NCBI RefSeq assembly: GCF_026672425.1
Contig: NZ_JAPPRC010000006.1
Location: 310,001 to 374,000 of the forward strand
Length of the DNA stretch: 64,000 nucleotides
Origin: Pannonibacter sp. SL95
GTDB lineage: Bacteria; Pseudomonadota; Alphaproteobacteria; Rhizobiales; Stappiaceae
Reading direction: 5' to 3'
Part shown: positions 1-9,628 of the stretch, piece after piece
How the letters are laid out: the number at the start of each line of letters is the position of its first letter
Numbering within the stretch: position 1 is the first letter of the stretch
Made by a program: the position numbers and the translations under genes
The notes under the pieces: generated by a model
Seen by the model: the letters and a program-made list of their open reading frames with translations, nothing else
Databases searched by the model: none
What the model was told of the DNA's origin: nothing

Positions 1-99
1 TTGCTTGCCCTGCTCGATGACCACGGCATTGAGCTCGTCAATCGTGTGATTGGCATGAGCAAGGTCGATTTCCAGTTTCTCGATCCGCTCTTCGGACAT
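1..99 (-). CDS. slyX: SlyX family protein, N-terminal part (cut by window edge)
   Basis: The minus strand from the ATG at 97-99 stays open for 33 codons to the window edge. It begins MSEERIEKLEIDLAH and continues as a heptad-like helix with ELNAVVIEQGKQ, which is the N-terminal coiled-coil pattern of SlyX. SlyX proteins are about 70 residues long and their biochemical role is not established. The C-terminal half, including the usual proline-rich end, lies outside the window. It is divergent from the glutathione transferase gene that starts at 264. Confidence 0.8.
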   Translation of the reverse strand, partial: MSEERIEKLEIDLAHANHTIDELNAVVIEQGKQ

Positions 100-263
100 G
101 GTGTCTCCGGGGGCCGTCAGGGGTAACAGACGAACCGCCTACGCTCATTTCCGCGTGAGGACAAGATGGCCGGGGCTTGGAAAGCGCGGCAGGCGTGCTA
201 GATCAAATGCGTCCTACCCTTGCCTGCGCCGCCCGGCCCGGGCAGCCCAGCGAAAGCACTGCC

Positions 264-968
264 ATGACGACCCTTGCCGATTTTCCGATCACGCGGAAGT
301 GGCCGGCCCAGCATCCGGACCGCCTGCAGCTCTATTCCCTGCCGACTCCCAACGGCATCAAGGTCAGCGCCATGCTGGTGGAAACCGGTCTGTCCTTTGA
401 GGCCCACCTGGTTGACTTTGCCAGCAACGACCAGCTGACGCCGGAGTTCCTGTCGCTCAACCCGAACAACAAGATCCCGGCGATCATCGATCCGAACGGT
501 CCGGCTGGTCAGCCGCTGGCACTGTGGGAGTCCGGCGCGATCCTGATCTATCTGGCCGAAAAGACTGGCCAGTTCCTCGCGAAGGATCCGGCACAGAAGT
601 ATGAAACGATCCAGTGGCTGATGTGGCAGATGGGTGGGCTCGGTCCGATGTCCGGCCAGCTCGGCTTCTTCCACAAGTTCGCCGGCCGCGAGTATGAGGA
701 CCGCCGCCCGTTCGAGCGCTACCGCGACGAGGTCAAGCGCTTGCTCGGCGTGCTCGACAAGCGCCTCGAGGGCCGCGACTGGATCATGGGCAGCGATTAC
801 AGCATCGCCGACATCGCCTGCTGGCCGTGGCTGCGGACAATCTCCGGCTTCTATGAGGCCGCAGACCATGTCGACCTGGCGAGCCGCACCAACGTGCTGC
901 GCTGGTTCGAGGCCTGCATGGCCCGTCCGGCCAGCGAGGCTGCGGTCAACATTCCGCCGCGCGGCTGA
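264..968 (+). CDS. yfcG: YfcG/nu-class glutathione S-transferase family protein
   Basis: This 234-residue protein has a thioredoxin-fold N-terminal half (about 20-105) and a helical C-terminal half. The motif LPTPNG at 26-31 matches the Thr/Asn active-site loop of E. coli YfcG and YghU, which use no catalytic cysteine. NPNNKIPAI at 66-74 supplies the cis-proline and ESGAI near 89-93 is the glutathione-binding motif. By family knowledge it would act in the cytosol as a glutathione-dependent disulfide-bond reductase. I chose the ATG at 264 because the fold begins soon after it; a longer frame reaches back to 177 but adds low-quality sequence. It is a single gene, divergent from slyX. Confidence 0.88.
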   Translation: MTTLADFPITRKWPAQHPDRLQLYSLPTPNGIKVSAMLVETGLSFEAHLVDFASNDQLTPEFLSLNPNNKIPAIIDPNGPAGQPLALWESGAILIYLAEKTGQFLAKDPAQKYETIQWLMWQMGGLGPMSGQLGFFHKFAGREYEDRRPFERYRDEVKRLLGVLDKRLEGRDWIMGSDYSIADIACWPWLRTISGFYEAADHVDLASRTNVLRWFEACMARPASEAAVNIPPRG

Positions 969-1043
969 CGCGGGGCCAGACCAGACCCGCGTCCGCTAGG
1001 GCGTCGATCAACCCGTCGCCTGCCGTTCTGCCAGTTCTGGCGG

Positions 1044-1691
1044 TTACGGCAGGCTGGCGTGGTCGATCACATATCGGATCGCGTCGCCGTCATGAACCTG
1101 ACGGAAGATGAGATAGTGCGAGGGGCCGGCCATCTCCCCGGCCGCCAGGGGGCGGGCGGTCTTCAGCGCGGCCACCTGGGCCTTGCCGATCGGATGGACG
1201 GTGAGCTGCGTCCCGTCAGCGCCAACCATCGTGTAAGGCGCATCGCCCGGTTGCCGTGCCAGGAAGGTCGCGGCGGGTTCGGCCTGCATGTAGCCGGACA
1301 GTTGCAGCATCGTCGTTTCGGTATGCGCGAAGGGCACGCCATCCCGTTGCTTGCTGTTGTGCCAGGAACAGAGCGGCATCAGGTAACAGATGCCACCGAT
1401 GGCCACAGAGCCATCGCTGTTCGGCGTCATGTGGCCGCCGACATTGAACGAGGGATGCGACGAGGCATCCGTCGGCAGGGGCGAGGTGACATAGCAGTTT
1501 CCATTGATGCCGTTGTCGATCAACAATTGCTTCCAGGTCACGCCATCGATCTTCGGGTCATCCGTGCTGCCGTCGACGTTGTAGAGCGTTCCCGGGTACT
1601 GGACGACTGTTGCGGAGGTTGACGTCAGCACCGCATCGCCGAAATCTTCGTAGAACTGCTTGAGGATCTGCGCTGCCTCAGGTGTTGCCAT
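1044..1691 (-). CDS. Unrecognised 215-aa protein with a Cys/His pattern resembling a treble-clef or HNH-like site
   Basis: I do not recognise this gene. It has no signal peptide and no membrane segment. What stands out is a cluster of potential metal ligands: Cys66 in NGNCYVT, His87 in VGGHMT, Cys102 and Cys108 in ICYLMPLCSWHN, then His111-Asn112. The spacing G-H-x(n)-C-x5-C-x2-H-N resembles treble-clef or HNH-type sites in which the PLC..HN part forms a zinc knuckle. That is inference from the pattern only. The C-terminal 80 residues contain no motif I know. It converges on the GST gene and is divergent from the M16 pair that starts at 1970. The start ATG at 1691 follows a possible GGCAGGAGGCAAAC ribosome site on the minus strand. 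Confidence 0.7.
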   Translation of the reverse strand: MATPEAAQILKQFYEDFGDAVLTSTSATVVQYPGTLYNVDGSTDDPKIDGVTWKQLLIDNGINGNCYVTSPLPTDASSHPSFNVGGHMTPNSDGSVAIGGICYLMPLCSWHNSKQRDGVPFAHTETTMLQLSGYMQAEPAATFLARQPGDAPYTMVGADGTQLTVHPIGKAQVAALKTARPLAAGEMAGPSHYLIFRQVHDGDAIRYVIDHASLP

Positions 1692-1969
1692 GTTTGCCTC
1701 CTGCCCTCAGGGTTGATTGTCCTGTCGGCAGCATCATCTCGCCGCCTTCAGGGAAAGACGTTTGGCCGTCTCTCATGTGCCAGCCAAGCACGACAGGCGT
1801 GAAATGAACGGATGACCGGATGCGCGACAGCCGCCGGTTCGACTTAAATCCCCACGGATGACAAAAATTTAACTCGGCGCTGCCTTTCGCCCGCCCATAT
1901 TCAGGGTCACGCCATTGTTTCGACCGCGCGCGGCTGCTTCGGCTGCGCCAGACCGGGAGACCGAATTTC

Positions 1970-3400
1970 ATGCGGATGACCGCCGCCTATCGCCGTTGCC
2001 TTGCCGCAACCCTCCTGTCGGCCACCTTGCTGTCGCCACTTGCCCCCGTCGCCCTGGCGCAGACCGCCGAACCGCCGCGCATTGCGGCAAACCTGTCCAG
2101 CTTTACCCTGGCCAACGGGCTTGAGGTGGTGGTGATCCCTGATCGCCGCGCGCCGGTGGTCACGCATATGGTCTGGTACAAGGTCGGGGCGGCCGATGAG
2201 CCGGCTGGCCAGTCGGGTGTTGCGCATTTCCTCGAGCATCTGATGTTCAAGGGCACCAAGACGCGGGCCAACGGCCAGTTCTCGGCCACGGTCGCCAGCA
2301 TCGGCGGCCAGGAGAACGCCTTTACCAGCAATGACTACACGGCCTATTTCCAGCGCGTGGCAAAGGAGCACCTGCCGCTGATGATGGAACTTGAGGCCGA
2401 CCGGATGCAGAACCTCGTCCTGACCGACGAGATCGTGGCGCCGGAACGCGACGTGGTGCTGGAAGAGCGGCGCATGCGCGTCGACAGTGACCCATCCTCG
2501 CGCCTGCAGGAGGCGCTCTCCGCCGTGACCTACGTCAACCACCCCTATGGCTCGCCGGTCATCGGCTGGGAGAGCGAGATCGAGGCGCTGAACAGCAAGT
2601 CGGCGATCGACTTCTATGACCGGTTCTACACCCCGAACAATGCCGTGCTGGTGGTGGCGGGCGATGTGGACGCCGACGAGGTGCGCAAGCTGGCCGAGGC
2701 AACGTATGGCAAGGTCGAGCGCCGGGCCGAACCGGACGCGCGGGTGCGTCCCGGCGAGCCGCTGCTGGCTGGCAGCCGGTCGGTGCATGTGGAAGACGAA
2801 CGGGTGCGGCAGCCTGCGGTGTCCTGGACCTGGCTGGTGCCAAGCCAGACGACGGGCAAGGACCGGGAGCCCGAGGCGCTGGAATTGCTGGCGCAGATCC
2901 TGGGCGGCGGCCCGACGAGCCGGCTCTACAAGTCCGCGTTCCTCGACAAGCAGATCGCCGTCGACGTGGGCGCCTATTATCTCGACACAGCGCTCGATGG
3001 CACGCGCTTCATGCTGTACGGCTCGCCGCGCGGAGAGGCCACCCTCGCAGATCTGGAAGCGGAGTTCACCACAGCGCTCCGCGATATCGCCGACAAGGGC
3101 GTCAGCGAGGACGAACTGAAGCGCGCCAAGCACAGTCTCGTGTCCTCGGCCATCTACGGCCAAGACAGCCAGATGGGCCTCGCACGGTTGTTTGGCGCAG
3201 CCCTCACCAGCGGCCAGAGCATCGAGGATGTCCAGAGCTGGCCTGCCCAGATTTCCGCTGTCACGGTCGCCGATATCCAGGCCGTGGCCAAGGCCTATCT
3301 CAGCACCGACCCGATCGCCGGCTATCTGACGCCGCCGGATCAGGACCACCTGCTGAAGCCGGCTGCCAATGCCGGCGCACCGGCCGGTCAGAAGTCCTGA
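1970..3400 (+). CDS. Secreted M16 zinc metallopeptidase, catalytic subunit type
   Basis: The product has 476 residues. Residues 1-31 form a Sec signal peptide (Arg-rich start, hydrophobic stretch, cleavage near ALAQ), so the enzyme should act in the periplasm or envelope. The inverted zinc motif HFLEH is at 86-90, with a distal glutamate at about 166 (LEERR), giving the full HxxEH...E set of an active M16 peptidase. A second M16-like half follows, with the RxxY-type substrate-binding region near the end. The next gene, 36 bases downstream, is an M16 paralogue without the zinc motif, so the two likely form an active/inactive heterodimer as in mitochondrial processing peptidase. The substrate is unknown. 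Confidence 0.9.
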   Translation: MRMTAAYRRCLAATLLSATLLSPLAPVALAQTAEPPRIAANLSSFTLANGLEVVVIPDRRAPVVTHMVWYKVGAADEPAGQSGVAHFLEHLMFKGTKTRANGQFSATVASIGGQENAFTSNDYTAYFQRVAKEHLPLMMELEADRMQNLVLTDEIVAPERDVVLEERRMRVDSDPSSRLQEALSAVTYVNHPYGSPVIGWESEIEALNSKSAIDFYDRFYTPNNAVLVVAGDVDADEVRKLAEATYGKVERRAEPDARVRPGEPLLAGSRSVHVEDERVRQPAVSWTWLVPSQTTGKDREPEALELLAQILGGGPTSRLYKSAFLDKQIAVDVGAYYLDTALDGTRFMLYGSPRGEATLADLEAEFTTALRDIADKGVSEDELKRAKHSLVSSAIYGQDSQMGLARLFGAALTSGQSIEDVQSWPAQISAVTVADIQAVAKAYLSTDPIAGYLTPPDQDHLLKPAANAGAPAGQKS

Positions 3401-3436
3401 GTCCAGATTTCGTCCGATCCCGAGAAGGACAGACCC

Positions 3437-4765
3437 ATGTTTCATTCCCTCGATTTTCTGAAGCGGACGGCCCGTGTCGCCTGCGTCGGCTCGGCTCTGC
3501 TGATCGCTGGCGGATGGCCGGCGCTGGCCACCACGATCCAGCGCGTCACCAGCCCCGGAGGTGTGGAGGCCTGGCTGGTGGAAGACCAGACCCTGCCGAT
3601 CATCGCCCTCAATTTCGCCTTCGTCAATGGCAGCACACAGGACCCGGCGGGCAAGGAAGGCGCCGCGTCGCTGATGGCGGCCTCGCTCAATGAAGGGGCG
3701 GGCGATCTTGATTCCGCCGCCTATCAGGCGCGCATGGAAGAGCTGGCGATCAGCGTCAACTTCGATGCCGGCACGGACCAGACCTACGGCAGCTTGCGCA
3801 CCCTGACCGGCACGCGCGACGAGGCCTTTGAAATGCTGCGCCTGGCCGTCAACGAGCCGCGCTTTGATGCCGACGCTGTCGAGCGCATGCGGGCGCAGAT
3901 CCTGGCCGGGCTGAAACAGGCCGAGGAAGATCCCGATTCGGTGGCCTCGCGCAGCTTCATGGAGGCCGCGTTCCCGGGCCATCCCTATTCCCGGCCGGGC
4001 AACGGCACCCTGGCCAGCATGGCCACGTTGACGCCGGAGGACCTGAAGGCGCAGCGGCAGAAGCTGTTTGTCCGCGAGGGGCTGGTGATCGGCGTGGTTG
4101 GGGCGATCGACGCCAAGACACTGGCGCCGCTGCTCGACACGGTGTTCGGCCCGCTGCCGGAAAAGAGCAGCCTGCCGAAGATCGCCGACGTCACGCCGAA
4201 GACCGGCGAGCGTATCACCCGGACCATGGACGTGCCGCAGACCACGATCCTGATCGGCGTGCCCGGCTTGAAGCGCGAGGACAAGGATTACCAGGCGGCC
4301 TTTTTGATGGATCATATCCTCGGCGGCGGCAGCTTCACGTCCTGGCTCTATGAGGAAGTGCGCGAGAAGCGCGGCCTGTCCTACGGCGCGGGCTCGGATC
4401 TTGTGCCTTATGCCCACACCGGCCTGCTGTTTGCCTCCGCCGCTACCCGGGCGGACCGGGCAGGCGAGACACTCGACATCATCCTCGCCCAGTTCAAGCG
4501 GATGGCCGAGACGGGACCGACGGCGGAAGAATTGGCAAAGGCCAAGGCGTTCCTCACCGGCTCCTACGCGCTGCGCTTCGATACCTCGGGCAAGATTGCC
4601 AGCCAGCTCGTCGCGCTGCAGACAGCAAAGCTCGGGATCGACTATTTCGACCGCCGCAATGCCGAGATCGAGGCTGTGACCCTGGATGACGTCAAGCGCG
4701 TCGCCAAGCGCCTCCTCGAAAACGCCGCGCCGCTGGTCGTCACCGTTGGTCCGGCCGCAAGCTGA
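3437..4765 (+). CDS. Secreted M16 peptidase-like protein, non-catalytic partner
   Basis: This 442-residue M16-family protein has an N-terminal signal peptide of about 31 residues ending near PALA. At the position of HxxEH it has SLMAASLNEG, so the zinc ligands are absent and it should not be catalytic. The conserved glycine-rich and Arg/Tyr region (REKRGLSYG) of the C-terminal half is kept. This is the usual arrangement in which the inactive member shapes the chamber and binds peptide. It lies directly downstream of the catalytic paralogue on the same strand and is followed by a strong terminator at 4794-4819, so the two genes form one operon. Confidence 0.9.
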   Translation: MFHSLDFLKRTARVACVGSALLIAGGWPALATTIQRVTSPGGVEAWLVEDQTLPIIALNFAFVNGSTQDPAGKEGAASLMAASLNEGAGDLDSAAYQARMEELAISVNFDAGTDQTYGSLRTLTGTRDEAFEMLRLAVNEPRFDADAVERMRAQILAGLKQAEEDPDSVASRSFMEAAFPGHPYSRPGNGTLASMATLTPEDLKAQRQKLFVREGLVIGVVGAIDAKTLAPLLDTVFGPLPEKSSLPKIADVTPKTGERITRTMDVPQTTILIGVPGLKREDKDYQAAFLMDHILGGGSFTSWLYEEVREKRGLSYGAGSDLVPYAHTGLLFASAATRADRAGETLDIILAQFKRMAETGPTAEELAKAKAFLTGSYALRFDTSGKIASQLVALQTAKLGIDYFDRRNAEIEAVTLDDVKRVAKRLLENAAPLVVTVGPAAS

Positions 4766-4793
4766 GTGAAGCCTGATTTCCCTAAAGGAAACC

Positions 4794-4819
4794 AAGGCGG
4801 CCTCCGGGCCGCCTTTTTT
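4794..4819 (+). terminator. Rho-independent terminator of the M16 pair
   Basis: GGCGGCC (4796-4802) and GGCCGCC (4807-4813) form a 7-bp GC stem with a 4-base loop, followed by six T residues at 4814-4819. It sits 29 bases after the second M16 stop codon. Confidence 0.92.
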
Positions 4820-5085
4820 GTATTTTGTTGGGCCGTACCAACCTTACCTGCCGTCGTTGCGTCTTTGCGCTCGCGGAGACAGACGGAGTGAGGGAAGCAC
4901 CGCAAGTTCATGACGTGGTCTTTGTCCCAGGCCTCGTGGTTCTTGCCGGCCCAACGGGTCCCGGCACAGGGCCGGGACGGATTGGAGGAGCTTGATGAGG
5001 CCGCCGCGCCGTCCAGGCAGAGGAGATCGGCAGGGCTATCAAGATGCCATGCGGGCTTGGGTTGTTCCTGCAAACAGCCGCAGAA
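4820..5085. other. Gene-free stretch between M16 operon and groEL terminator
   Basis: I see no credible gene here. The only clear structure is an inverted repeat, GTCCCGGC (4958-4965) with GCCGGGAC (4971-4978), spaced by 5 bases and without a T run. It resembles the small palindromic intergenic elements common in Hyphomicrobiales; a similar perfect hairpin occurs at 5177-5195. Confidence 0.5.
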
Positions 5086-5118
5086 CAAACAAAAAGGGCG
5101 GCCCGAGGGCCGCCCTTT
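5086..5118 (-). terminator. Rho-independent terminator of groES-groEL
   Basis: The plus strand has GGGCGGCCC (5096-5104), GA, GGGCCGCCC (5107-5115), a perfect 9-bp stem. Read on the minus strand the stem is followed by TTTTTGTTTG, the expected U-rich tail. It is about 115 bases beyond the groEL stop codon, and the duplicated segment described below lies in between. Confidence 0.88.
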
Positions 5119-5127
5119 CCGTAACCA

Positions 5128-6882
<1,755 letters not shown>

Positions 6883-6932
6883 TCACTTCTAATAGGGTTG
6901 ATGTCAGAAGAATCCGGAGGTCCGCCAGAAAA

Positions 6933-7220
6933 TCAGGCGATCACACCCATGATGTCGGATTCCTTCATGATCAGCAGGTCTTCACCGTTGATCTTGACTT
7001 CGGTGCCGGACCACTTGCCGAAGAGCACGCGATCACCAGCCTTCACGTCAACCGGGATCAGGTCGCCGTTGTCCTTGCGGGCACCCGGGCCGACGGCGAC
7101 GACTTCGCCTTCCTGCGGCTTTTCCTTGGCGGTGTCCGGAATGATGATGCCGCCGGCGGTCTTCTCTTCGGAGGTTACGCGACGAACAACGACACGGTCG
7201 TGCAGCGGACGAAACGTCAT
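6933..7220 (-). CDS. groES: Co-chaperonin GroES (10 kDa)
   Basis: The 95-residue protein starts [14 protein letters not shown], contains the mobile-loop region [21 protein letters not shown] and ends ESDIMGVIA, all typical of GroES. It forms the heptameric lid on the GroEL chamber. I took the ATG at 7220 because GroES proteins begin here; the frame extends 11 codons further upstream but without family support. A ribosome site GAAAGAG is just upstream of this ATG. It is the first gene of the operon, about 100 bases downstream of the CIRCE element. Confidence 0.97.
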   Translation of the reverse strand: MTFRPLHDRVVVRRVTSEEKTAGGIIIPDTAKEKPQEGEVVAVGPGARKDNGDLIPVDVKAGDRVLFGKWSGTEVKINGEDLLIMKESDIMGVIA

Positions 7221-7320
7221 TTGGCTCTTTCCTCTCATGCGGCGTGCCCCCATCTGAAAGCAGCACGCAATCCATTAGGTTGATGGCTCGAGAGAGCGCG
7301 GGAGATGATCCCGCGTCCTG

Positions 7321-7347
7321 TTAGCACTCCTCAACAGCGAGTGCTAA
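7321..7347. promoter_or_regulatory. CIRCE operator (HrcA binding site)
   Basis: TTAGCACTC (7321-7329), a 9-base spacer, and GAGTGCTAA (7339-7347) form the perfect CIRCE inverted repeat TTAGCACTC-N9-GAGTGCTAA. The heat-shock repressor HrcA binds this element upstream of groESL. It lies just downstream of the predicted -10 box. Confidence 0.97.
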
Positions 7348-7356
7348 CGCGTCCAC

Positions 7357-7385
7357 GATGTAGGAGCGAGCCTCTGGCTTGTCAA
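7357..7385 (-). promoter_or_regulatory. Sigma-70-type promoter of groES-groEL
   Basis: On the minus strand TTGACA (plus 7380-7385) is followed after 17 bases by TACATC (plus 7357-7362), a consensus -35 and near-consensus -10. The start site would fall about at the outer edge of the CIRCE element, so HrcA binding would block initiation. Confidence 0.75.
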
Positions 7386-7484
7386 TGGACGCAAAGGTCA
7401 AAAAATGCGGCCGCCGGGATGGCGTCGAGAAACAAGGAAAACAGGGTAAACGGTGCGCGCTTGGCGATGATCAATCCGTTGCGG

Positions 7485-7886
7485 CTAAGCCGCATTGATC
7501 GCGTCGGCTCGGACAAAGCCGCGCAGGGTGAGGCCGGGGCCGGTGACGAACTGCGCAGGCCGGTCCATCCCTTCATCGGCGGCAACAAAGAGGAAGCTGT
7601 CGGCTGTCAGTTCGTAGATGGCCGGCAGGCGCTTGCCGGCGTCCTCGCCGATGCCGTCGATCCAGGTGATCGACTTCGGCTTGCAGGTGGCATCAAGTTC
7701 GAACACACCCTCGAGGATCGTGTCCTGGCCGGGGACGGCCACATGAAACCCGGTGCCATTGATCGTGGTGATCGCGCCAGGCAGACCGTGGCTGTCTGGC
7801 GGGTTGATGAGGCCATTTTCCTCGAAGCGGACCTGGAGCCAGCGGCCCTGCAAGGCCTGAAGGTCGGCTAGGGTCTGCTGGTCCAT
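7485..7886 (-). CDS. TIGR03067-like small beta-rich domain protein
   Basis: The 133-residue protein starts MDQQTLADLQALQGRW. The LQGRW start, GLPGAITTINGTGFHV, a following FELD..CKPKSITWIDG and the IYEL..DSFLFVA strand match the pattern of TIGR03067, a lipocalin-like domain first named from planctomycetes. No function is known for the domain. There is no signal peptide. It lies 37 bases downstream of the NtrC-like regulator gene on the same strand, so the two may be co-transcribed. The ATG at 7886 is chosen over an upstream frame extension that gives a Ser/Arg-rich sequence unlike a protein N-terminus. Confidence 0.75.
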   Translation of the reverse strand: MDQQTLADLQALQGRWLQVRFEENGLINPPDSHGLPGAITTINGTGFHVAVPGQDTILEGVFELDATCKPKSITWIDGIGEDAGKRLPAIYELTADSFLFVAADEGMDRPAQFVTGPGLTLRGFVRADAINAA

Positions 7887-7923
7887 GGGATCTGTCCTTC
7901 CGCGTCTTGCGCCTGGCAGTGGC

Positions 7924-9429
7924 TTACTGCAGCCGCTCGGACCAGGACTGCTTCTTGCGGTAGATCGTCGACGGGCTGATTTCCAGCGCGGCAGCGGCCA
8001 GGGCAATGTTGCCGTCGAAGGCGTCGAGGGCATCCTCGATGATGCGGCGTTCCTGCGCCCACAGCGGTTCGATGCTGGAATGCGGCCGGCCGGCGCGAAC
8101 AGGACGGCGCTTGTCGCGGGGATCTTCCGCCGGAGACCGTCCGCGGCTGAACGTGTCGCGGATCATCAGCGGCAGCATGTCATAGGCGACAGCGGCAGCG
8201 TCATTCATGATGACGATCTGCCGGATCGTGTTCTCGAGCTGACGCACGTTGCCGGGCCAGCCGTAGCTCAGCAGGCGGGCTTCTGCGTCGGCATCAAAGC
8301 CGCGGAACGAGCGGCTTTCTTCAGCGGCAAAGCGCGTGAGGAAGCCTTGTGCCAGGGGCAGGATGTCATCGCGCCGGTCGCGCAGCGGCGGAACGACCAC
8401 CGGCAGGACATGCAGGCGATAATAAAGATCCTCGCGCAGCCGTCCCGCCGCGATTTCCGCCAGCGGATCGCGGCTGGTGGCGCAGATGACACGGACATCG
8501 ATCTCGAGATCGGTACCGGTCGTGCGTGACGGCACCATGCCCGTCTGCAGCACGCGCAGAAGGCGGCTCTGCAGCGCAGGGTCCATGTCGCAGATCTCGT
8601 CGAGATGCAGCGTGCCGCCGTCGCACAGGCTGAGCAGATCGCTGCGTCCGCTGCGGCTGCCGGTCAGGCCACCGAACAGCTCGGCTTCGAGTTCGTCGGC
8701 GCTGAGGCTGGCGCAGTTGATGCTGACGAGCCGGGCGTCGCTGCGGCTGGACAAGCCATGGATGGCTTCGGCGCACAGGGTCTTGCCGGTGCCGGCCTCG
8801 CCGGTGATGAACACCGGGGCGTCAGATGGAGCCAGCCGACGGATCGTTGCGTAAAGCTGGCGCATCGTCTGGGACTGGCTGCTGAACCGGCCCACCGGTT
8901 GCGCGGTCTCCAGCGCGATGGTCGCGCCGGTCTCGGACGGACGGCGCTGTCCAGTTGGCTGGAAGCGGCCGCGCTGCATGTCCAGCTGGGTCCGCACCTT
9001 GTGGGTCAGGGTTTCCAGCGAATACGGCTTGGCCAGGAAGTCATGCGCACCCGCCCGCATGGCATTCAGCGCCCGGGTCATCGACCCTTCCGCGCTGACT
9101 GCAATGATGACGGCGCTGGGGCAGCGGACGGCGAAACGTGACAGGGCGTCGTCGCCGCCGATCGTTTCCATGTCCAGCACCAGAACATCCGTCGGCGCGA
9201 GGGCGAGATCCTCGAGGCACTGACGCGCGTCGGCGTAAAGAATGGGTTCTGCGACGGTTCCGGGCAATTTCGCGCAAACCGTGGCTGCGCGCATGGCGTC
9301 AGCTGGAGTTGCGTCCAGGACTCGAACTTGGAGGGACCCATGCAGGTCCGGTATGCTCCCCATGCCCGGGATACTCCCGTTGTTGTGATGATCCATGCGG
9401 CAGGACGATCGATGTTTGTGGATCAACAT
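7924..9429 (-). CDS. NtrC-like response regulator: receiver, AAA+ and Fis-type HTH domains, with degenerate GAFTGA loop
   Basis: The layout is a receiver domain (about 35-150, phospho-acceptor Asp86 in VLVLDME, Lys134 in FLAKP), an AAA+ domain (about 185-420, Walker A GEAGTGKT at 210-217, Walker B LHLDEI) and a C-terminal Fis-type helix-turn-helix (ALDAFDGNIALAAAALEIS...IYRKK). The loop that contacts sigma-54, normally GAFTGA, reads GGLTGS, so classical sigma-54 activation is doubtful; it may act with another sigma factor or as a repressor. No histidine kinase is adjacent. The start is uncertain: position 9429 or the ATG at 9396 (MDHHNNG). The TIGR03067-like gene follows directly. Confidence 0.88.
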   Translation of the reverse strand: MLIHKHRSSCRMDHHNNGSIPGMGSIPDLHGSLQVRVLDATPADAMRAATVCAKLPGTVAEPILYADARQCLEDLALAPTDVLVLDMETIGGDDALSRFAVRCPSAVIIAVSAEGSMTRALNAMRAGAHDFLAKPYSLETLTHKVRTQLDMQRGRFQPTGQRRPSETGATIALETAQPVGRFSSQSQTMRQLYATIRRLAPSDAPVFITGEAGTGKTLCAEAIHGLSSRSDARLVSINCASLSADELEAELFGGLTGSRSGRSDLLSLCDGGTLHLDEICDMDPALQSRLLRVLQTGMVPSRTTGTDLEIDVRVICATSRDPLAEIAAGRLREDLYYRLHVLPVVVPPLRDRRDDILPLAQGFLTRFAAEESRSFRGFDADAEARLLSYGWPGNVRQLENTIRQIVIMNDAAAVAYDMLPLMIRDTFSRGRSPAEDPRDKRRPVRAGRPHSSIEPLWAQERRIIEDALDAFDGNIALAAAALEISPSTIYRKKQSWSERLQ

Positions 9430-9628
9430 TCGTCGAACAGGGTAAACAAAGCGTTGTCACACAGTCACTTTGCGCCCCAGCTGGCTTGTCCCGGGCGTAA
9501 CCTGCGGCGGCGCAGGTGAGGGGGCAACGGGGTGACGTAGGGGCGCGCTGGGCGCGTGGCTGTTGAACCCTTCGCCAGCGCGAATTCGACAAGGCGTCGC
9601 GAAAGTGCCGTCCGGGAGACGATGCCCC

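Noticed and set aside
1907..4795. 962-codon open frame on the minus strand across the M16 pair
   Set aside because: It is antisense to two well-supported secreted peptidases, and its sequence (Gly, His, Arg, Leu rich with no domain) is what GC-rich third positions produce.
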